This document shows positions 54,346 to 64,000 of a stretch of 64,000 nucleotides of DNA, in pieces. The notes beneath the pieces were generated by a model. The model worked only from the letters and a program-made list of their open reading frames with translations. It did no database searches and had not been told where the DNA came from. The DNA is taken from positions 1 to 64,000 of the forward strand of contig JADJUP010000045.1 of the NCBI GenBank assembly GCA_016716965.1. Reading direction: 5' to 3'. How positions within the stretch are numbered: position 1 is the stretch's first letter; each line of letters begins with the position of its first letter. The position numbers and the translations under genes were made by a program. This stretch comes from Sulfuritalea sp. (GTDB lineage Bacteria; Pseudomonadota; Gammaproteobacteria; Burkholderiales; Rhodocyclaceae).

Positions 54346-55026
54346 ATGCGTCCCTTATTTGCCCTGCTCACCGGCCTGCTGCTGGCTACTTCCGCCCACG
54401 CACTCAGCCTGGCCGACATTTCCGGCAAGGATGCGGGCGGCGGCCTCAAGGAGGCATTGACCCAGGGCGCCGCCAAGGCCGTCGATCTGCTCGGCAAGCA
54501 GGACGGCTTCCTCGGCAACCCCAAGGTGAAGATCCCGCTGCCGGAAAGCGTGCAGAAGGTCGAAGGCCTGATGCGCGGCCTGGGCATGGGCAAGCAGGCC
54601 GACGAACTGGTGAATGCCATGAACCGCGCCGCCGAGGCCGCCGTGCCGCAGGCCAAGACCCTGCTGGTGAACTCGATCAAGCAGATGTCGGTGCAGGATG
54701 CGAAGGGCATCCTCTCCGGCGGTGAGGACAGTGCGACGCAATACTTCCGTCGCACCACGTCGGGACCGCTGGGCGAGAAGTTCAAGCCGGTGGTGAAGCA
54801 GGCCATGGCGAAAGTGAAGCTGGCCGAGAAGTACGACCGGCTCGCCGGCAAGGCATCGAAGTTCGGCCTGGTGCGCGAGCAGGACGCGCAACTGGAAAAC
54901 TACGTGACGCAAAAGACGCTGGACGGCCTCTACCTGATGATCGCGGAAGAGGAAAAGGCCATTCGCAAGGACCCCGCCGGCGCCGCCGGCAAGCTGGCGC
55001 AGAAGGTGTTCGGCGCGCTGAAGTAA
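54346..55026 (+). CDS. DUF4197 family exported protein
   Basis: 226 residues from ATG 54346, right after the fadD terminator. Signal peptide PLFALLTGLLLATSAHALS. The mature part is helical, with GLKEALTQGAAKAVDLLGKQ, GFLGNPKVKIPLPESVQK and a C-terminal block QLENYVTQKTLDGLYLMIAE that match DUF4197. Periplasmic; function unknown. Confidence 0.85.
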   Translation: MRPLFALLTGLLLATSAHALSLADISGKDAGGGLKEALTQGAAKAVDLLGKQDGFLGNPKVKIPLPESVQKVEGLMRGLGMGKQADELVNAMNRAAEAAVPQAKTLLVNSIKQMSVQDAKGILSGGEDSATQYFRRTTSGPLGEKFKPVVKQAMAKVKLAEKYDRLAGKASKFGLVREQDAQLENYVTQKTLDGLYLMIAEEEKAIRKDPAGAAGKLAQKVFGALK

Positions 55027-55052
55027 TTTTGCCCCCGCCGCCGCCGAGTTCA

Positions 55053-55076
55053 AGAGTCGGCGCTGGCGGTACGGCG
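55053..55076 (+). repeat. Short dispersed repeat between the DUF4197 and rep genes
   Basis: AGAGTCGGCGCTGGCG then GTACGGCG, one base from consensus. It ends nine bases before the rep ATG and so includes the leader of that gene. Confidence 0.82.
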
Positions 55077-55085
55077 ACATAGCCC

Positions 55086-57061
<1,976 letters not shown>

Positions 57062-57065
<4 letters not shown>

Positions 57066-59353
57066 GAAGGTTTTGCCGTATCGCCGGATGCGGCGATGCG
57101 GGCTTCGATCTCGCCCAGCAACTGTTCCAGCTTTTCCGCCAACAGGCCTGCCATGTCCGTTGCATCGGCACTCGCGGCTCTCGCCGCGATTTCGGTACGC
57201 CCTGCCAGGAGGTGCAATTCGTCGGCAAAGAGGCTGGCGCTCGCGCCCTTGATCGAATGCGCGACGAAGGCGAGCCGTTCCAGGTCCGTGCTTGCCCTGG
57301 CCTCGCGCAGTTCGCCCAGGGCGGACGTCAGGCTATTGATCGCGATGCCGAGCATCCTGGGCAGGAAGCCCGGACGCTTGGCATGTACCTGCTCGAGCCG
57401 TGCCAGATCAAACGCTTGGGCACGCTCCGCATTTTTTGTGTCCGGCGTCATGGGGAGCGCTGTCGTGGAGGTGCCGGGCTCGGGCTTTTCGATGTGCGGC
57501 ACGTGGCGTGAATGATGGCGGACCACCGACACCAGGCTCTCGATCTCGATCGGTTTGGTCAGGGTGAACTTCATGCCGGCGGCACGACATTTGTCCCTGT
57601 CCTCGTTGAAGGCGTAGGCCGTCTGTCCGACGATGGGCAGCCCGGGGTCGAGCCGACCGATCAGGGAGGCCGCTTCCAGGCCGTCCATCTCCGGCATCTG
57701 CACATCCATCAGCACCAGATCGAAACGATCCGCGCCCGATTCGACGGCATCCACCGCCTGTTTTCCATTTTCGACCAGAGTGACGCAGGCGCCCTCCTGG
57801 ACGAGGATCTCTTCCAGAACCACCCGATTCAATTCATTGTCCTCGGCGGCCAGTACCCTGATACCCGCCAAACGCTTGCCGGCGGCAATCGGTGACCAGA
57901 CCGCAGGCGAGATTTTTTGCCTTTCGACCATCGTCACGCAAGGCAGGCGGAATTCGAATTCGCTGCCGGAACCGGGCGTGCTCCTTGCCCGCAGTTGGCC
58001 ACCCATCAGTGCCGCCAACTGGTGGCTGATCGCCAGGCCGAGTCCGGTACCACCGTATTTGCGGGTTGTGCTGCTGTCCCCCTGCTCGAAGGGCAGGAAG
58101 AGCTTCGCGAGCTGTTGCGGCGACATGCCGATGCCGGTATCCGTGACGCGGAACACCAGTTCGTCCCCTTGCCGGGCCGCCGCCAGGCGCACGTCGCCAT
58201 GCTCGGTGAATTTCACCGCGTTGGACATCAGGTTGAGCAGCACCTGGGATATCCGCAGCGGATCACCGAGGAAGGCGGCGGGCAGGCTGACATCCTTGTC
58301 GGCAACGAGCGTGAGCTTTTTGTCTGCGGCGGGTAGTGCCAACGCGCTGATGGCTTCGTCGACGATCTGGCGCGGATCGACCGGAAACGCCTCGATGGAG
58401 AGCTTGCCCGCTTCGATCTTGGAAAAGTCGAGCACGTCGTTGACGATCGCCATCAACAGCCGGCCCGATTCGAGGATCCGCGAAAACATCCGCAGCGAAC
58501 GTTCGCGGCCCGCGGATTCACGGTGGCCGATCTGCGCCAGACCGAGCACGCCGTTCAGCGGCGTGCGGATTTCGTGGCTCATGTTGGCGAGGAACTCGCT
58601 CTTGATGTTTGCGTCGCGTTCCGCCGCGCGACGCGCCTCCTCCAGCCGCACCCGCGCCAGGTAGTCCATGCGGATCAGCAGCTCGCGCCACCAGCCGATC
58701 CCGCCGGCAAGCAGGAACACGGTCGCGACATGGTAGGCCCAGTAGGCGAACATGCCCGGCTGCGCGGCGACACCATGATGAACCGCGAACAGGAAGGCGC
58801 CGAGGATGAGGGCTCCATACGGCAGTGCGACGCGGAAGCGCAGGCCGAGGATGACAAAGATGTAGAACTCGATGAAGGTGAAATTGAGCACCCCGACCCA
58901 TGAGCGGAGTCCCATGCCGCCTTCGCGGTCGATTCCATACAGTATCCAGAACAGGCTCAGCGCCAGCGTCACCAGCATTCCGCCCATCACCGGTTGCCAG
59001 TGCTCCCGGGCGTGGCTGAAAAACGAATAGGCGATTGCGGCGCCGAGTATCGGCATCGCCACCGTGATCCGAAGGAGGTTCGTGGCGGCGCCGGGAAAGG
59101 CGAGGCGATCGACCAGGAAATCGCCGAAGATCAGCAGCAGCCCGATGCAGAGGCTGGCCTGCGCAAAGCGATAGTAGTAGTCGATGTAATAAACCTCGAA
59201 CTGACGTTCGAGGCGCACATCCTTGAAACGGGGAAGCAGGCCCAGGGCGATGCCGTCAATGCCAAACGCATCGTGATCGCCAATGCCGGTGGGCACGGTT
59301 CCATCGTCAGTCTTTTCCTTCAGGGTCGGGGTGTCGTTCATGTCATCGGCCAT
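57062..59353 (-). CDS. Hybrid sensor histidine kinase with receiver and Hpt domains
   Basis: 763 residues from ATG 59353 (ATG 59341 possible). About six membrane helices in the first 230 residues without a periplasmic sensor domain. HisKA: FLANMSHEIRTPLNGVLGLA (phospho-His near 260). HATPase: NLMSNAVKFTEHGDVRL, GGTGLGLAISHQL. Receiver: VLAAEDNELNRVVLEEIL and the phospho-Asp in LVLMDVQMPEMDGLEA. Hpt: phospho-His in FVAHSIKGASASLFADEL. A complete BarA/ArcB-like phosphorelay protein. No response regulator gene is adjacent, so its output partner is elsewhere. Confidence 0.9.
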
Positions 59354-59590
59354 GCCGTGCCGAAACCGCAACTGCCGATGGCGGCTTCGGTAAAGCGGGT
59401 AGGGCGCGAAAGGATTCGCCGGAACTGGCTGCCACTGCATCCGCGCAGACTATGCACAAAGTAATAGCTCTTTGATTTACAAGGGGTTAGCTTAAGCCTG
59501 TGGCGATATTCGGCATTTGATCCAGATCATCGATCCGTCTTTGCACCAAGGCCGTCGGCTGCAGCGGCACGCGGCGGCCCCCGGCGGATC

Positions 59591-59622
59591 GAAAAACAAA
59601 AGGGACCGCAAGCGGTCCCTTT
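59591..59622 (-). terminator. Rho-independent terminator of the cytochrome gene
   Basis: On the minus strand an 11-base stem, AAAGGGACCGC with GCGGTCCCTTT around two bases, followed by TGTTTTTC. It lies about 27 bases after the cytochrome c stop. Confidence 0.88.
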
Positions 59623-59648
59623 CAGACGACGCCGGCAGTGCGGCTGGA

Positions 59649-60089
59649 TTACTTTTTCGCAGCGGGTTCCTTGAAACTGGCGCCCGACTTGTTCGCCATG
59701 TAAACAATGGCGCGCGCCAGTTCCGCATCGTTCGCGTCAGAGGCGCCGCGGGGCGGCATGGCGTTCTTGCCGGCAATCGCCGATTTCATCAGGCCATCGA
59801 GTCCCAGCGCGATGCGCGGTGCCCAGGCCGCCTTGTCGCCCAGTTTTGGTGCATTGGCCACGCCCGCCTCGTGACACGCGCCGCACACTGCCTTGTAGAT
59901 CTGCTCGCCGCTGCGGCTGCCCGCCGCCGCCGCACCAGTTGCCGCGGCCATTTCCACCCGCGACACCGGCGCGATGCGCTTGCTGATGGCTTCCTCATCA
60001 CCCGCGGGACGACTGCCCATGGCGAAAGCACTGACTGAGAGTACGAATACGCCCGCTGCGGCGAGGGTACGGCTATTCACGTGTGCCAT
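59649..60089 (-). CDS. Class I cytochrome c (c5-type)
   Basis: 146 residues from ATG 60089. Signal peptide TLAAAGVFVLSVSAFAMGS. One heme site: QIYKAVCGACHEAGVANAPK (CxxCH), with the distal methionine in NAMPPRGASDANDAELARAI, the cytochrome c5/CycB pattern. Periplasmic electron carrier. A tRNA gene lies upstream on the other strand. Confidence 0.9.
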   Translation of the reverse strand: MAHVNSRTLAAAGVFVLSVSAFAMGSRPAGDEEAISKRIAPVSRVEMAAATGAAAAGSRSGEQIYKAVCGACHEAGVANAPKLGDKAAWAPRIALGLDGLMKSAIAGKNAMPPRGASDANDAELARAIVYMANKSGASFKEPAAKK

Positions 60090-60192
60090 GAGCATCTTCC
60101 CGAGAGAGTCGAACAGAGGGCGCGATTATATCGGAATCGCCCGCCGGCATTGGACGCAGCCACCCGAACGCGCTATGCTTCGCCCCCTCCGC

Positions 60193-60268
60193 GCGCTCGT
60201 AGCTCAATGGATAGAGTACTGGCCTCCGAAGCCAGGGGTTGTGGGTTCGATCCCCGCCGAGCGCGCCA
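60193..60268 (+). tRNA. tRNA-Arg(CCG)
   Basis: 76 bases with CCA encoded. Acceptor GCGCTCG pairs with CGAGCGC; D-arm GCTC...GAGT; anticodon stem CTGGC/GCCAG around loop CTCCGAA, giving anticodon CCG (reads CGG, Arg); T-arm GTGGG-TTCGATC-CCCGC; discriminator G then CCA. All stems pair. Confidence 0.95.
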
Positions 60269-60306
60269 CTCCCTGATGCAGAGTTATCCGACATGCTTGT
60301 CTTTGA

Positions 60307-60330
60307 AAGTCGGCGCTGGCGACACGGCAG
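60307..60330 (+). repeat. Short dispersed repeat downstream of tRNA-Arg
   Basis: AAAGTCGGCGCTGGCG then ACACGGCA. It is 38 bases past the tRNA and upstream of the HNH gene. Confidence 0.78.
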
Positions 60331-60414
60331 ATTGGATGCAGGAGCGCCGCCATTCTTCGTGAGCGCCGTGTTGATGATTTCCCCGGAACCGCCGCTGCGA
60401 TTGGGTGAAATGCA

Positions 60415-61347
60415 ATGAGCCTCGATGCTTACAAAAAGAAGCTGACGCTCCTGAATATCAACCGGACAAGCCCGCACAAGATTTGCATGCTTTTGGCGGT
60501 CCTCGACCTTGCGCGAAGCGGCGCACTGAATGCAAACCGAATCGAGTATTCCCCATCCTTGCTGGAGCGGTATGCACGCTATTTCGCCGCGGTTCGCGGC
60601 GACAGAGACCATCCGAATCCCTACTTCCCGTTTTTCCACCTGACGGGAAAATTGAAGGGAGGAGATGCCAGCTTTTGGCACGCGGTGCCGGTGCCTGGGC
60701 GCGAAACGGTGCTCGATGAAATGAGGACTGCCCGCGGGGCGCGTGACATCACGGAGAACATTTCCCATGTCGAGCTTGATCCCGAGTTGTTTCGCCTGCT
60801 CCAGAATCCCTCGGCCGTCGAAGAGCTTGCCGGCACACTCGCCACGCACTGGTTTGGTCGTGATATCGGTGATCTGCACTCCGTAGTCGATCAGGGAAAG
60901 CGAATCAGTCGGTACGAGCGCCGCTTGCGGCAGCCCGGCGTGGAATCATTGTCCGAACCCGACCCGCCGGAGTACGTGAGAAGCCCGGCGTTCCGTCGTG
61001 TGGTTACGGAGCTGTATGACTACCGGTGTGCCGCCACAGGCTTGCGGCTGCTTCTCAATGACATGGCGATGGTTGAGGCGGCGCATATTCGCCCCTTCAG
61101 TGACAGCGGAGATGATGATCCGCGCAATGGCCTTGCACTGACTCCGGACATGCACTGGGCGATGGATGCTTTCCTGATCGCGCCGGGACCGGACTACAAG
61201 TGGCATGTCACCCGCCAACTGGACACCCGGATACCGGACCACAAGATCCTCACCGACCTGGACGGAAAATCATTGTTCCTGCCGCGAGAGCAAAGAATGT
61301 ATCCAAGGCGGGACGTCCTTGAATGGCGACTCAGCCAGCTTGAATGA
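60415..61347 (+). CDS. SBD-HNH type restriction endonuclease (putative phosphorothioation-dependent, type IV)
   Basis: 310 residues. The N-terminal half (TSPHKICMLLAVLDLARSGA, YFPFFHLTGKLKGGDASFWH) resembles the sulfur-binding domain of ScoMcrA/SprMcrA-type enzymes that recognise phosphorothioate DNA. The C-terminal half is an HNH nuclease: YRCAATGLRLL, then VEAAHIRPFSDSGDDDPRNG and LALTPDMHWAMDAFLIAP (His-Asn-His pattern). Such enzymes cut foreign Dnd-modified DNA. No dnd genes are nearby, consistent with a stand-alone type IV enzyme. It lies 146 bases past tRNA-Arg, a typical insertion place. Assignment rests on motif memory and would need a profile search. Confidence 0.72.
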   Translation: MSLDAYKKKLTLLNINRTSPHKICMLLAVLDLARSGALNANRIEYSPSLLERYARYFAAVRGDRDHPNPYFPFFHLTGKLKGGDASFWHAVPVPGRETVLDEMRTARGARDITENISHVELDPELFRLLQNPSAVEELAGTLATHWFGRDIGDLHSVVDQGKRISRYERRLRQPGVESLSEPDPPEYVRSPAFRRVVTELYDYRCAATGLRLLLNDMAMVEAAHIRPFSDSGDDDPRNGLALTPDMHWAMDAFLIAPGPDYKWHVTRQLDTRIPDHKILTDLDGKSLFLPREQRMYPRRDVLEWRLSQLE

Positions 61348-61357
61348 GGCGCCTGGC

Positions 61358-61381
61358 CGCCGTTCGGCCGGCGCCGACTTT
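61358..61381 (-). repeat. Short dispersed repeat after the HNH gene
   Basis: On the minus strand AAAGTCGGCGCCGGCC then GAACGGCG. It lies between the convergent HNH and HIT stops. With the copy at 60307 it brackets the HNH gene in opposite orientation. Confidence 0.75.
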
Positions 61382-61392
61382 GTGGGCTGGAC

Positions 61393-61773
61393 TCATGGCC
61401 AATACTTGGCCTTATCCGGCAGCACCCAGCGCACGCCGCCGCGCGGGTCGCGGCCGTCGCCGGCATAGCGCGGGATCAGGTGGATGTGCAGGTGGCCGAC
61501 GGTCTGTCCGGCGGCAGGGCCATCGTTGATGCCTATGTTGTAGGCGTCGGGGTGGAGTTCGACATCGAGCCTGGCCTTGGCTTGGTCCAGCAGGTGCAGC
61601 ATGTCGTCCCGTTCGGCGGGCGTGGTTTCGAAGAACGAGCGGACATGCCGGCGCGGGATGATGAGCGTGTGTCCGGGCGACACCGGAAAGCCGTCGGTGA
61701 TGGCGGCGGCGAGGCCGGTTTCGCCGACGATGCGCGCCGTTGCGATGGTGCAGAACGGGCAGGGGCGATTCAT
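61393..61773 (-). CDS. HIT-family nucleotide hydrolase
   Basis: 126 residues. The N-terminal PCPFC zinc-type pair, HTLIIPRRHVRSFFE and the catalytic histidine triad in GQTVGHLHIHLIPRYAGD identify a HIT protein. The C-terminal GGVRWVLPDKAKYW is common in this subgroup. Probably hydrolyses dinucleoside polyphosphates or AMP conjugates. A short noncoding gap separates it from the upstream reductase gene. Confidence 0.9.
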   Translation of the reverse strand: MNRPCPFCTIATARIVGETGLAAAITDGFPVSPGHTLIIPRRHVRSFFETTPAERDDMLHLLDQAKARLDVELHPDAYNIGINDGPAAGQTVGHLHIHLIPRYAGDGRDPRGGVRWVLPDKAKYWP

Positions 61774-61843
61774 TCGGGAGGGTCTGTGTCCATGTCACGG
61801 TCCCGGTGGGTGAAAGCGGCCGCCGTGACCCCGGATCGCTTGC

Positions 61844-62734
61844 TCAACGGTTGCCTTCCAGCAGCCGGACCAACGCATGGATGGTGCGATTGACCGGTGT
61901 GGCGATGCCAAGCGCCGCGCCGCGCCGCAGCACGTAACCGTTGATATGGTCGATCTCGCTCTTCCTGCCGCGCGCGACGTCGTGCGCGGTCGAGGATTTC
62001 TGCGTCGCCATCGAGGCCGCGATGGCGGCTACCGCGGCGCGAATGTCGCCGGGCACCGTGACACCGTCGGCCTGGGCCACGGCGAGGCATTCGGCGACGA
62101 TGTCATCCATCACGCCGGCGATGCCTTCGCCGGGCGCGATGCGGCCGTAGGGTAGCTGGGTGATGGCCGAGAGGCCGTTGTAGACGCAATTGATGATCAG
62201 CTTGGCCCACAGGGCGCCGGTGACGTTGTCGGAGACTGTTACCGGGACGCCGGCCAGGGCGAATTCGGCGATGACCTCGGCACTGCGGTCGAAGGGCCCG
62301 ATCACAAGTTCGCCGCGCCCGTGGTGGCGCAGGTGGCCCGGCCCTGCCATTTCGGTGGCGACGTAGACCACGGCCGGATGCACCGGCCGCTCCAGCGCCG
62401 CCTGCAGGCGTTCGGCATTGTCGTAGCCGTTCTGCAGGCTCAGCACGATGGCATCGGGCGCGAGATGCGGCGCCATTTCGGCGGCCGCCTGCAGGGTGTC
62501 GGTGGACTTCACGCAGCACAGCACCATGTCGGCGCCGGCGATGCCGGCGGCGTCGGTGCGCGCCGCTACCCTGACGTGCTCCTGGAAGCTCAGGGTCTCC
62601 ATGTAGAGGCCGTCGCGATTGATGGCATCGGCATGCTGCGGGCGGCCGATCAGCACCACTTCGCGGCCGGCGCGGGCCAGCATGCCGCCGTAGAAACAGC
62701 CGACGGCCCCGGCGCCGAGCACTGCGGTCTTCAT
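61844..62734 (-). CDS. 2-dehydropantoate 2-reductase family protein (PanE/ApbA-like)
   Basis: 296 residues from ATG 62734. KTAVLGAGAVGCFYGGMLAR is the NADPH-binding GxGxxG; VLCCVKSTDTLQAAAEM, LSLQNGYDNAERL and GALWAKLIINCVYNGLSAIT (catalytic Lys) match the ApbA/PanE family, as does the RGRKSEIDHINGYVLRRG block. Either reduces ketopantoate in CoA synthesis or acts on a related 2-oxo acid. Four bases downstream of the hemerythrin gene, so probably cotranscribed. Confidence 0.88.
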   Translation of the reverse strand: MKTAVLGAGAVGCFYGGMLARAGREVVLIGRPQHADAINRDGLYMETLSFQEHVRVAARTDAAGIAGADMVLCCVKSTDTLQAAAEMAPHLAPDAIVLSLQNGYDNAERLQAALERPVHPAVVYVATEMAGPGHLRHHGRGELVIGPFDRSAEVIAEFALAGVPVTVSDNVTGALWAKLIINCVYNGLSAITQLPYGRIAPGEGIAGVMDDIVAECLAVAQADGVTVPGDIRAAVAAIAASMATQKSSTAHDVARGRKSEIDHINGYVLRRGAALGIATPVNRTIHALVRLLEGNR

Positions 62735-62738
62735 GGCC

Positions 62739-63146
62739 TCAGCTTCCCAGCTTGGCGGCGGCGAAGCGCGCCGTGACGGTGTCCATGCTGCCGATGTGCG
62801 CCACCAGCCAATCGCCCACCGCATGGTCCAGCCAGTGGCACAGGGACTCAATGTCGCCATGCTGCTTCCAGTGGGCGATGCGTTGCGCCATGTCGGTCAG
62901 CACGCTGTCATGCTCACCCTTGTGCACCGCAAAGACCGGAAAGTCCGTTTCGAGCATGACCTTCTCCTCGTCGGCGAAGTGGCGCATGGTATGGGCGTGA
63001 AGTTCGTCCAGCATGACGTCGATGCCGGCCGTGGTGCCGGTGGCGATTCGCTCCAGCAGCTTTTCGCGCAGTTCGGCGAATTCCTGATGATCGCGATTCA
63101 TGAAGTCGAGCTCGACCTGTGGAAAGGAAAGGCGATGGGTGTTCAT
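62739..63146 (-). CDS. Bacteriohemerythrin-like oxygen-binding protein
   Basis: 135 residues from ATG 63146. Di-iron ligands of hemerythrin in order: FMNRDHQEFAELREKL (His), LHAHTMRHFADEEKVMLETD (His, His, Glu region), VHKGEHDSVLTDM (His) and WLVAHIGSMD (His, Asp). The start at 63146 gives LSFPQVELDFMNRDH. Binds O2, perhaps for oxygen sensing or transport; a chemoreceptor gene lies upstream on the same strand, a frequent pairing. Confidence 0.9.
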   Translation of the reverse strand: MNTHRLSFPQVELDFMNRDHQEFAELREKLLERIATGTTAGIDVMLDELHAHTMRHFADEEKVMLETDFPVFAVHKGEHDSVLTDMAQRIAHWKQHGDIESLCHWLDHAVGDWLVAHIGSMDTVTARFAAAKLGS

Positions 63147-63325
63147 GGCTGGCGTGTTCCCGTTCATGACCGCGCGCCGGGCGGGCCGAATCGACAATTT
63201 GCCGGACCCATGGGCCGGCGCTGCCGACAATTCTAGTATGCGCGACAGGATTGCGGCGCGTGCGGGCAGGCGGCATGAATGCCGTTCCGCCGGGACCGGG
63301 CGCGTCCGGCCATCGGGATCTACGC

Positions 63326-64000
63326 TTAGGTCCGGCGACCTGCGCGCTCGATCGCCGCGATGTGGAAGAAGGTCATGAGTTCCTGCAACTGTTCCGCCTG
63401 ACCACCCATCTCTTCGGCCGTGGCGGCCAGTTCCTCGGAGGCCGACGCGTTCTGCTGCGTGGCCTTGTTCAACTGCCCCATGGCGCCGTTGATCTGGCCC
63501 ACGCCGGCACTCTGTTCCTGGCTGGCGGCGGCGATCTCCTGCACGAGGTCGGAGGTCTTCTTGATGCTGGGCACCATCTCGTCCAGCAGCTTGCCGGCCT
63601 GTTCGGCCATCTTCACGGAGGACCCGGCCAGTTGCCCGATCTCCTGCGCGGCGACCTGGCTGCGTTCGGCCAGCTTGCGAACTTCGGCGGCGACCACCGC
63701 GAAGCCCTTGCCGTGCTCGCCGGCGCGCGCCGCTTCGATCGCGGCATTCAGGGCCAGCAGGTTGGTCTGGTAGGCGATGTCGTCGATGATGCCGATCTTG
63801 CCGGCGATGGACTTCATGGCTTCGACCGTGTCCTTCACCGCCTTGCCGCCCTGTTCGGCCTGGGCCGAGGACTGGGTGGCCATGTTGTCGGTGATGCGGG
63901 CGTTCTCGGTGTTCTGCGTGATGCTGGCGGTCATCTGCTCGATGGACGCCGTGGTTTCCTCGACGGACGCGGCCTGCTCGCTGGAAGACTGCGACAGCGA
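63326..64000 (-). CDS. Methyl-accepting chemotaxis protein, C-terminal signalling domain (partial)
   Basis: The open frame continues past the window end, so the sensor part is missing. The visible 224 residues form the coiled-coil signalling domain, with the hairpin tip IDDIAYQTNLLALNAAIEAA and GEHGKGFAVVAAEVRKLAER diagnostic of MCPs. It ends MGGQAEQLQELMTFFHIAAI with no CheR-binding pentapeptide. Upstream of hemerythrin on the same strand, with a gap of about 180 bases. Confidence 0.93.
   Translation of the reverse strand, partial: SLSQSSSEQAASVEETTASIEQMTASITQNTENARITDNMATQSSAQAEQGGKAVKDTVEAMKSIAGKIGIIDDIAYQTNLLALNAAIEAARAGEHGKGFAVVAAEVRKLAERSQVAAQEIGQLAGSSVKMAEQAGKLLDEMVPSIKKTSDLVQEIAAASQEQSAGVGQINGAMGQLNKATQQNASASEELAATAEEMGGQAEQLQELMTFFHIAAIERAGRRT

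Overview
The window is high-GC bacterial DNA with proteobacterial housekeeping synteny. The run gatCAB - mreBCD - mrdAB - rlpA - dacC - aminotransferase - DUF493 - lipB - lipA, together with lpxL-like - dapF - DUF484 - xerC and a monomeric NADP isocitrate dehydrogenase, points to a betaproteobacterium, most likely near Rhodocyclales/Sterolibacteriaceae. That placement is inferred from gene order and family resemblance only.

Layout: (1) 1-3.7 kb is an accessory edge with three toxin-antitoxin loci: an AbiE-type pair whose antitoxin gene carries two frameshifts, and two Phd/YefM-VapC pairs. (2) 3.6-15.4 kb is a catabolic cluster: a BKACE-type beta-keto acid cleavage enzyme and an IclR regulator on the minus strand, then on the plus strand a three-subunit biotin-dependent carboxylase, a NitT/TauT-type ABC transporter, a TauE/SafE permease, a 3-hydroxybutyrate-dehydrogenase-like SDR and a GMC alcohol oxidoreductase. 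Together they suggest uptake, alcohol oxidation, carboxylation of a ketone to a beta-keto acid, acetyl-CoA-dependent cleavage to acetoacetate plus an acyl-CoA, and reduction of acetoacetate. (3) 15.5-19.2 kb holds lpxL-like, dapF (with an apparent frameshift), DUF484 and xerC. (4) 19.2-26 kb mixes an AAA/DUF4143 ATPase, azlCD, icd, a DEDDy exonuclease, a lipoprotein amidase and a cupin. (5) 26-32.8 kb has a giant AsmA/DUF748 protein, the yqjD-yqjE-yqjK trio, exodeoxyribonuclease III, pyrE and an exported coiled-coil protein. (6) 32.8-47 kb is the GatCAB amidotransferase, cell-elongation and lipoate block. (7) 47-60 kb holds an LplT-PlsC fusion, DUF2145, YiaAB, an XRE regulator, a ceramidase-like membrane protein, fadD, DUF4197, rep helicase, an orphan hybrid histidine kinase and a cytochrome c. 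(8) 60-64 kb has tRNA-Arg(CCG), a putative phosphorothioation-dependent SBD-HNH restriction enzyme, HIT, ketopantoate-reductase-like and hemerythrin genes, and the C-terminal part of a chemotaxis receptor.

The main structure not explained by genes is a dispersed short repeat family. Its 24-base unit begins AAAGTCGGCGC and ends ACGGCG; three copies are 48-base versions and one is a 63-base divergent copy. I count 17 copies across the window on both strands, about half inside genes. Inside genes they are nearly always in a fixed reading frame (K-V-G-A-G-x-T-A when sense, V-P-P-A-P-T when antisense) and 24, 48 and 63 are all multiples of three. This looks like an in-frame, protein-tolerated repeat, comparable in principle to Rickettsia palindromic elements. 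More conventional hairpin repeats occur upstream of the carboxylase genes, before xerC and in both gaps around mreD.

Apparent single-base frameshifts at three loci (abiEi twice, dapF, the gene before DUF2145) should be treated cautiously: the one in the normally essential dapF suggests that some are sequence errors.
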